A DNA stretch of 64,000 bases. Origin: an uncultured Collinsella sp. GTDB taxonomy: Bacteria; Actinomycetota; Coriobacteriia; Coriobacteriales; Coriobacteriaceae. Of this stretch, positions 58,675-64,000 are shown in pieces (position 1 is the first letter of the stretch; the number at the start of each line of letters is the position of its first letter). The stretch covers positions 41,345 through 105,344 of the forward strand of contig CATWQC010000006.1 in the NCBI GenBank assembly GCA_958352845.1, read 5' to 3'. The notes under the pieces are model-generated. The model saw only the letters and a list, made by a program, of their open reading frames with translations, searched no databases and had not been told where the DNA came from. The position numbers were made by a program, and so were the translations under genes.

Positions 58675-59250
58675 ATGAAGCCGTTGCTGCTGCATGCTTG
58701 CTGCGCGCCGTGCTCGCTGGAGCCGGTTCGCCTGCTGCGCGAGGAAGGGTTTGAGCCCACAATCTGCTGGACAAACCCCAATATTCAACCGCGTGATGAA
58801 TGGCAGCGGCGTTTGGACGAGCTGCGCCGGTGGTGTGCCGATGGCGACATCGAGCTCATCGAGGCGGGGGAGGACCGCGAGCGCTGGGAGGTCGGCGTGG
58901 CCCCGCTGGGCGCCGATCGACCCCGTCGCTGTCGCGCGTGCTATGCCTTGCGTCTGGCCGAGGCATGCCGTGTGGCTCAGGAGCGTGGGTTTGAGTTTGT
59001 GGGCACGACGCTCGCCGTCTCGCCGTATCAGTTGTTCGAAACCTGCAATGATGTGTTGGAGCGTCTGGCTGCCGCCCGCGGTCTCACTCCGGTGATTCGC
59101 GATTTTCGCCCGTATTACCCCGAGGCCACGCGTCGTTCGCGCGAGCTGGGCATGTATCGGCAGAATTATTGCGGCTGCCGATTCTCGGCCGTCGAGGCGG
59201 CCATGGATCGAGCCCGCATCCGCGACGAGCGCAAAGCCGCCAAAAAGTAG
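58675..59250 (+). CDS. queH: Epoxyqueuosine reductase QueH
   Basis: 191 residues. QueH is the non-cobalamin enzyme that performs the last step of queuosine synthesis on tRNA, reducing epoxyqueuosine with an iron-sulfur cluster. Seen: HACCAPCS at 8-14, CRACYALRL in the middle and NYCGCRFS, the three cysteine clusters of the family; SPYQLFETCND lies between. GGAGAGGAG lies six bases before the ATG at 58675; upstream ATG and GTG codons in frame (58669, 58657) are less well placed. Followed after 64 bp by queA, which makes its substrate precursor. This is a B12-independent alternative to QueG, notable near a B12-controlled locus. Confidence 0.93.
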   Translation: MKPLLLHACCAPCSLEPVRLLREEGFEPTICWTNPNIQPRDEWQRRLDELRRWCADGDIELIEAGEDRERWEVGVAPLGADRPRRCRACYALRLAEACRVAQERGFEFVGTTLAVSPYQLFETCNDVLERLAAARGLTPVIRDFRPYYPEATRRSRELGMYRQNYCGCRFSAVEAAMDRARIRDERKAAKK

Positions 59251-59314
59251 TTCATTTGGGACGTCAGCCTGCTAGGATGTAGAGCGGACTTTAGCTATAT
59301 AAGGAGAATCCGAC

Positions 59315-60532
59315 GTGTCTATGCGTACCGATGATTTTGACTACAACCTTCCTGAGGAACTGATCGCCCAGGCGCCTGCCGAGCCGCGTGACTCCTGCCG
59401 TCTGCTGGTGGTGGATCGCAAGGGCTCCCAGGCGGGAACGCCGCTGGAGCACGGCGGTACCGTTGAGCACCGCATCTTCCGCGACATCATCGACTATATC
59501 GAGCCGGGCGACGTGCTCGTCATCAATCAGACGCGCGTGATGCCGGCCCGTCTGATCGGTCGTAAAACGGGATCGGGCGGCGTGGTCGAGACCCTGCTGC
59601 TCAAGCGCCGCGAGGACGTGGATCCGCTGGGCCATGTTTGGGAGTGCTTGGTCAAGCCGGGCAAGCGCCTGAAGCCCGGTGCTCATATTGAGTATCGCGC
59701 CGGTGGCGCCCATGCGCCCGAGGGGGCTCCCGTGGTGCTGACGGCCGAGGTTGTCGACTTTGTCACCGATAGCCGCGGCGGCCGCCTGGTACGCTTTGAG
59801 CCGGCCGGTTGCAATGCCGCCGGCGAGCCGCGCACGCTCGACGAGGCCATCCATGCTGCCGGCCACGTGCCGCTGCCGCCCTACATTACCGATTACGAGG
59901 GCGATCCCGAGAAGTACCAGACCGTCTACGCCATGAAGGAGGAGCACTCGGCCGCTGCTCCCACGGCGGGTCTGCATTTTACTCCCGAGCTCATGGCTGC
60001 CATCGAGGCCAAGGGTGCCAAGTTTGCCGCCGTCGAGCTCGAGGTGGGTATCGATACCTTCCGTCTGGTGGAGGAGGACGACCCCGCGCAGCACGTGATG
60101 CACACCGAGCGCTACCACGTGTCGCAGGAGGTTGTCGACGCCGTGCATAAGGCGAAGGCCGAGGGCCATCGTGTGATCGCCGTCGGCACTACCGCAGTGC
60201 GCTCGCTCGAGAGCGCGTTTGACGCGGACGCGCCGGTGTCCGATCCGGCTGTGACGGCGCGCTATTTTGAGGGCCGCGAGGACGGGGCCGACACGCTCGG
60301 CCGCGGCGACATCGTGGTGCGCGAGAACGCGACAACGCAGCTCTACCTTATGCCCGGCTCGACCTATCACGTGGTCGACGCGCTGATCACGAACTTCCAC
60401 GTGCCGCGCTCCACGCTCATGATGCTCGTAAGCGCACTTGCCACCCGCGACCAGATCATGGATGCCTACGCCGCTGCTATCGAAGAACGCTACCGCTTCT
60501 TCAGCTTTGGTGACGCCATGCTCATCTTGTAG
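59315..60532 (+). CDS. queA: S-adenosylmethionine:tRNA ribosyltransferase-isomerase QueA
   Basis: 405 residues; transfers the ribosyl part of SAM to preQ1-modified tRNA to give epoxyqueuosine. Seen: FDYNLPEELIAQAP, VLVINQTRVMPARLIG, AMKEEHSAAAPTAGLHFT, the VGTTAVRSLES block and LITNFHVPRSTLMMLVSA. The GTG at 59315 is preferred because AAGGAG sits eight bases before it; an ATG two codons later is the alternative. With queH it forms a two-gene queuosine set; no queD/C/E genes are here, so preQ1 may be salvaged or made elsewhere. A perfect hairpin follows the stop. Confidence 0.95.
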   Translation: MSMRTDDFDYNLPEELIAQAPAEPRDSCRLLVVDRKGSQAGTPLEHGGTVEHRIFRDIIDYIEPGDVLVINQTRVMPARLIGRKTGSGGVVETLLLKRREDVDPLGHVWECLVKPGKRLKPGAHIEYRAGGAHAPEGAPVVLTAEVVDFVTDSRGGRLVRFEPAGCNAAGEPRTLDEAIHAAGHVPLPPYITDYEGDPEKYQTVYAMKEEHSAAAPTAGLHFTPELMAAIEAKGAKFAAVELEVGIDTFRLVEEDDPAQHVMHTERYHVSQEVVDAVHKAKAEGHRVIAVGTTAVRSLESAFDADAPVSDPAVTARYFEGREDGADTLGRGDIVVRENATTQLYLMPGSTYHVVDALITNFHVPRSTLMMLVSALATRDQIMDAYAAAIEERYRFFSFGDAMLIL

Positions 60533-60560
60533 GTTACGGCGTTTTACAAACGCCGTAACC
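60532..60560. terminator. Hairpin at the queA stop codon
   Basis: GGTTACGGCGTTT (60532-60544) and AAACGCCGTAACC (60548-60560), perfect 13-bp stem, three-base loop, beginning in the stop codon. No T-run follows, so termination may rely on the repeat behind it. Confidence 0.7.
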
Positions 60561-60563
60561 GGT

Positions 60564-60677
60564 CGACGCTGCGCGGGCCGCATTTGGACAATCTGACGTT
60601 CAACTTCAAGGGCGCGACCAGAAGGTCAGCGCCCTTTCGTTTCACGTCACCTTGCCTCAAATGCGACCCGCTCGCTG
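60564..60677. repeat. 114-bp palindromic element, copy 1
   Basis: 111 of 114 positions match the copy at 63771-63884. Its ends form an inverted repeat (GCGGGCCGCATTTG with CAAATGCGACCCGC), and a central hairpin AGGGCGC-GACC...GGTC-A-GCGCCCT is followed by TTCGTTT, resembling a terminator. It stands directly after queA and its stop-codon hairpin. Confidence 0.92.
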
Positions 60678-60774
60678 TCGTTGCCAAAACACCGGCATTT
60701 CTTTGGTTGTCAACAAAACATCGGTGTAGTCATTGGGGACGTTCTTAAACGACTACCTTGCATCAATCTAAATA
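60678..60774. other. Spacer with one small hairpin
   Basis: No gene. GTAGTC (60726-60731) pairs with GACTAC (60751-60756) around GGGGACGTTCTTAAAC. Confidence 0.5.
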
Positions 60775-60839
60775 AGTTGCGGTGAGATAGTTCTTGAATT
60801 GGCCTTTTTGGGCTAAACAGGAACTATCTCACCGCAACT
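60775..60839. repeat. TTGCGGTGA hairpin repeat, copy 3
   Basis: Perfect 19-bp inverted repeat (60775-60793 with 60821-60839). Outer tip as in copies 1 and 2; inner arm different but still perfectly paired. It lies 27 bp from the end of the convergent coiled-coil gene. Confidence 0.85.
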
Positions 60840-60866
60840 GCGTTGAGCGTTTTTTTGGCGGCTGGT

Positions 60867-62630
60867 TTACTTGCTCGCGAACAGCCAGACTAGGATGATC
60901 ACCAGGATTGCGGCGACGATGCAGACGATGGCGCCGGTGAATTTGATGCGTGAGTCGCGGGTGCGCTCGCGCACCGCGTCCTCGGTGGCCTCGAGCTGGG
61001 CGACTTCTCGCTCGGTCTCGGCGTGTTCGGCTTTGTCTCGGGCCAAGGATCCTGCAAGCGACTCAGTGATCTCTGGATGGTCATGTACCTCGGTCGCCTG
61101 CTCGATGATCGACTGTGCATGTGCGGCATCTGCTTGGGCGTTGGCGATGCTTTGCTCTTGGTCGCGGCGTGCCTTGTCCTCGGCGGCGATCTTCTCGCGC
61201 AGTTCGCGCTGGCGCGTCGTGGCGGCAGTTTTCGCCGTCTGCAGCTCGTCGCGCGCGGCATCAGCCTCAGTCGTCACGGCTTGGTGCGCGCGTTTGGCTT
61301 CGGCAATGGGGGCTTGAGCCTGCTCGACGGCCTGCTCGGCTGCGGCAAGCGAGTGCTCAAGGTCGGCAGTGATGCGCGGGACATCTTCTTCGGCTTTACG
61401 CAGGGCATCTGCCGTGTCGGAGATCTGCATCGAGAGCTCGCTGGTGCGCACCGTATAGTTGGCGGGATTTGCCGAGGGATTGCGTTGCAGCTCGGCATAC
61501 TCATGACGCAGCGTCTCGAGCTGGGCGCGCGTGGCGTCGACGGTTTGTTGTGCGGCGGCAATGCCGGCGTCTCGCTCGGCCTGCACCTTGTCGCGGATGC
61601 GCTTGGAATCCTCAAGACGGCGAACGAGGCGGTTGCCGGTCTCGCGCGAGCTCGCCTCGCGGGCCTCCACGGCATCGAGCGCGGCCTTCAGGCGGAGCTC
61701 GGTCGCGTCATCCTCTGTCTTCATTTGTTCGAGCTGACCCTTGAGCTCTGCTACTTTGGAAGCATGGACATCGCGATCGATTTCGGCTGCCGCAGCGGTC
61801 TTTTGCGCTGTGGCGATCGCCTGACGCTGGTCGGCGACGATCTGCTCGTAGCGGCCTGCGATATCTTGGCGCGTCTCGAGTTCCTCGGCCTGATCGGCAA
61901 TGCGCTGCTCAAGTTCGGACAGGTGGGCGCGGGCATCGGCAAGTGCCTTTTTCGCGGCGTTCATCTCGCGCATGGCCGAGGCACCCTGGGCGATAAAGGT
62001 GCCCACGGCGTTCGCAGTGTTCGAGACAGCGGTCCCCAGATCGCGGCTCGCGGCGGGGGAGTGCGGGGCGGTCGGGCGAGCGGTGTCGGCAGCGTCCGCA
62101 TCGGCAGCCTGTGGCGCGGCGATATTGCCGGTACCGCCCTCGACCACAGAAAAGCCTGCTGCGTGCGGATCGACCGCATCGGCGCCAATCGTGGGGTGCT
62201 CGAGCTGCAGAAACGAGGGCATGGTGCTGCCCTGGTCGGCAACCGGAGTCTCGCCGGGCACAAAGGTCGAGGCCGCCTCGGCGGCCTCCTCTTCCTCGGC
62301 ATCGATATCGGCATCGGCGACGGCGTCTTTCATCGCTTTGACAACATCCATCATGGAGTCCATGACGGCATCGAGCTCTTCTTCCGAAGACACCTCGATG
62401 GGGCCCGCTGCTTGCGGGGCGTCGTCCTGTACGGGGGCGTCGTCCTGAGCAGGCGCATCGTCGTTTTGCTCATCGACGTTTTCTGATTCGGGGGTTTCCG
62501 CCGTAGCGCTTTCGTCCAAGATGGGGCCGTCGACGTCGGTACCATTGCAGGTCACAGCGTCGGTATCTGTGGTGACGTCTGCGGGATCATCAATATGCTC
62601 TTGAGTCTGGGGGTCCAGCTCGTCTGTCAT
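60867..62630 (-). CDS. Tail-anchored coiled-coil membrane protein
   Basis: 587 residues, no named family. The N-terminal third is acidic and low in complexity (Asp, Glu, Ala, Thr, Gln). Residues about 225-540 are a long coiled coil rich in Ala, Glu, Arg and Gln (KKALADARAHLSELEQRIAD and similar heptads), and a single transmembrane helix lies at the very C-terminus (AIVCIVAAILVIILVWLF). The protein would sit in the cytoplasm held by its tail. The ATG at 62630 has GAGGAG nine bases upstream; ATG at 62636 is too close to it. Possible scaffold or cell-shape role is inference from architecture only. Confidence 0.75.
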   Translation of the reverse strand: MTDELDPQTQEHIDDPADVTTDTDAVTCNGTDVDGPILDESATAETPESENVDEQNDDAPAQDDAPVQDDAPQAAGPIEVSSEEELDAVMDSMMDVVKAMKDAVADADIDAEEEEAAEAASTFVPGETPVADQGSTMPSFLQLEHPTIGADAVDPHAAGFSVVEGGTGNIAAPQAADADAADTARPTAPHSPAASRDLGTAVSNTANAVGTFIAQGASAMREMNAAKKALADARAHLSELEQRIADQAEELETRQDIAGRYEQIVADQRQAIATAQKTAAAAEIDRDVHASKVAELKGQLEQMKTEDDATELRLKAALDAVEAREASSRETGNRLVRRLEDSKRIRDKVQAERDAGIAAAQQTVDATRAQLETLRHEYAELQRNPSANPANYTVRTSELSMQISDTADALRKAEEDVPRITADLEHSLAAAEQAVEQAQAPIAEAKRAHQAVTTEADAARDELQTAKTAATTRQRELREKIAAEDKARRDQEQSIANAQADAAHAQSIIEQATEVHDHPEITESLAGSLARDKAEHAETEREVAQLEATEDAVRERTRDSRIKFTGAIVCIVAAILVIILVWLFASK

Positions 62631-62924
62631 AGGCATGTGCTCCTCATCGTTGTTTGTCACCCTATGATAAAGTCTCGCGCCGACATCCCGCGCGCCGCAG
62701 CAAAGTTTCAAAACGTGTTCGATGGCTTGATCTGATAACAATAACTCGGCCGCTTTATCCGGTTTGTACTTGACAATCCCTTCGCCGAACGACGTGGTGC
62801 CGTTCGCCTGCTGCGGTCTTTATTTTTCACTTGAACCCGCTAAAGTTGCATTTCAGCTTTTGACGCGTGAAGTTGGATACGCGCAGTCGGCGGGCGTGCC
62901 CGTCGCGATTTGAAAGGACTTTGT

Positions 62925-63725
62925 ATGGGACTTTTCACTGGTAAGACCGTGATCGTCACCGGCGGCGGCAAGGCCACGCTTAAGGACGGCTCCGCTGGCT
63001 CCATCGGCTACGGCATCGATATCGCTTTTGCCAAGGAGGGCGCAAGCCTCGTCATTACCGGCCGCAACGTCGCCAAGCTCGAGGCTGCCAAGGAATCCCT
63101 CGAGGCCGAGTACGGCGTCAAGGTTCTGCCTGTTCAGGCCGATGTCTCGGCTGGTCAGGACAACGAGGCCGTCGTCCAGAACGTCATCGACAAGGCCATT
63201 GAGGAGTTCGGCCGCATCGACGCCGTCGTCAACAATGCTCAGGCCAGCGCCTCGGGCGTGACCATCGCCGATCACACCATGGATCAGTTTAACCTGGCCA
63301 TTTATTCCGGTCTGTATGCTACTTACCTGTACATGCAGAAGGCCTATCCGCACCTGAAGGAGACCAAGGGCTCCGTGGTCAACTTTGCTTCGGGCGCCGG
63401 CCTGTTTGGCAACTATGGCCAGTGCAGCTATGCTGCCGCCAAGGAGGGCATCCGCGGCCTGACCCGTGTTGCCGCCAACGAGTGGGGCAAGGACGGCATC
63501 AACGTCAATATCGTTTGCCCGCTTGCTTGGACCGCTGCACTCGAGAACTTCCAGGATGCCTACCCCGAGGCGTTCAAGGCCAACGTCCACATGCCGCCGG
63601 CGGGTCACTACGGCGACGTCGAGAAGGAAATCGGCCGCGTGGTCGTTCAGCTCTGCGGTCCCGACTTTAAGTACATGAACGGCGAGACCGTCACCCTCGA
63701 GGGTGGCATGGGCCAGCGGCCTTAG
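62925..63725 (+). CDS. Short-chain dehydrogenase/reductase (SDR)
   Basis: 266 residues of the classical SDR fold. Catalytic Ser156 (NFASGAG), Tyr169 and Lys173 (SYAAAK) are in place, as is NNAQAS at 103-108. The dinucleotide motif is unusual: TGGGKATLKDGSAGSIGYG, an insertion of about ten residues into TGxxxGIG. This insertion is shared, as far as I recall, with some hydroxysteroid dehydrogenases of gut Coriobacteriia, so a bile-acid or steroid substrate is possible but not shown. ATG at 62925 follows AAAGGA. Followed by a hairpin and the second 114-bp element. Confidence 0.88.
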   Translation: MGLFTGKTVIVTGGGKATLKDGSAGSIGYGIDIAFAKEGASLVITGRNVAKLEAAKESLEAEYGVKVLPVQADVSAGQDNEAVVQNVIDKAIEEFGRIDAVVNNAQASASGVTIADHTMDQFNLAIYSGLYATYLYMQKAYPHLKETKGSVVNFASGAGLFGNYGQCSYAAAKEGIRGLTRVAANEWGKDGINVNIVCPLAWTAALENFQDAYPEAFKANVHMPPAGHYGDVEKEIGRVVVQLCGPDFKYMNGETVTLEGGMGQRP

Positions 63726-64000
63726 GGGTTACGTCTCAGGTTCCGCCGTTCTAACGAACGGCGGACCAGCCGACGCTGCGCGGGCCGCATTTGGACAATC
63801 TGACGTTCAACTTCAAGGGCGCGACCAGAAGGTCAGCGCCCTTTCGTTTCACATCACCTTGTCTCAAATGCGGCCCGCTCGCTGACTTATGCTCAACCTG
63901 CGGCGCCATTTTGCTTGAAGGCACCTTGCTCGATCTGGCGGGTTTTCGCTCATATGACCCAATCCGCTGTCAAGAGCCACAATGGCCCCGCCGACCGCTT
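63726..64000. other. Gap after the SDR gene, to window end
   Basis: Holds a hairpin GGTTCCGCCGTT (63740-63751) with AACGGCGGACC (63757-63767), the 114-bp element copy 2, and 116 further bases in which I see no gene. Confidence 0.5.
63771..63884. repeat. 114-bp palindromic element, copy 2
   Basis: As copy 1 at 60564-60677, with three differences. Here the terminal inverted repeat GCGGGCCGCATTTG with CAAATGCGGCCCGC is perfect. It again follows a stop codon and a gene-specific hairpin. Confidence 0.92.

Overview
The window reads as a piece of a GC-rich (roughly 60%) Gram-positive chromosome of the Coriobacteriia, most like a gut Collinsella. This is an inference from gene content and style: an addAB-type nuclease pair, a class III fructose-bisphosphatase, LAxTG/LPxTG-like cell-wall proteins, Asp/Lys/Ser-rich surface linkers, tetrahydrofolate one-carbon genes and a full ruvCAB. 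No rRNA or tRNA gene, CRISPR array, transposase or prophage was found. Three very long ORFs antisense to addAB, dnaE and the MetRS gene are judged to be GC-driven shadows.

Layout. 1-6.9 kb: end of a FucO-like alcohol dehydrogenase, an M42 peptidase, then a sulfur block (mnmA, cysK, divergent Rrf2 regulator), a holin-like membrane protein and a YerC/TrpR-like regulator. 7-26.2 kb: DNA metabolism (addB-like, addA-like, dnaE, a SWIM-SNF2 helicase, a superoxide reductase-like protein, a degenerate NAD-synthetase homologue, and ruvC-ruvA-ruvB behind a LexA-type box). 26.3-39.3 kb: one-carbon genes (fhs, then fchA-folD) interrupted by envelope genes (CDF metal exporter, PI-PLC with a LADTG anchor, lipoprotein), zinc-ribbon and PH-like unknowns, and a YhcG-type nuclease. 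39.6-43.5 kb: a C69 dipeptidase, a small phasin-like protein and an ABC1/UbiB kinase. 43.6-48.2 kb: a cobalamin riboswitch followed by two genes for surface proteins with transcobalamin-like DUF4430 domains, the larger also carrying a beta-propeller. 48.7-64 kb: two GtrA proteins, fbp, DegV, a TIM-barrel unknown, RsmB-type methyltransferase, MetRS, a HExxH membrane protein, queH-queA, a tail-anchored coiled-coil protein and an SDR.

Main points. (1) The riboswitch-DUF4430-propeller operon looks like a Gram-positive corrinoid-capture system that combines two folds known to bind B12 elsewhere. (2) FolD has lost the catalytic Lys and Gln of the cyclohydrolase site and is coupled to a dedicated cyclohydrolase FchA, so the two steps appear split between two proteins. 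(3) The NadE homologue has lost every recognisable catalytic motif and is probably a pseudoenzyme. (4) The intergenic DNA is rich in unexplained repeats: a degenerate 62-bp (30+32) tandem array after the DUF4430 operon, three hairpins with conserved tips and variable inner arms, two 97%-identical 114-bp palindromic elements, nested 35-bp inverted repeats, and two elements of about 232-235 bp bounded by inverted repeats.
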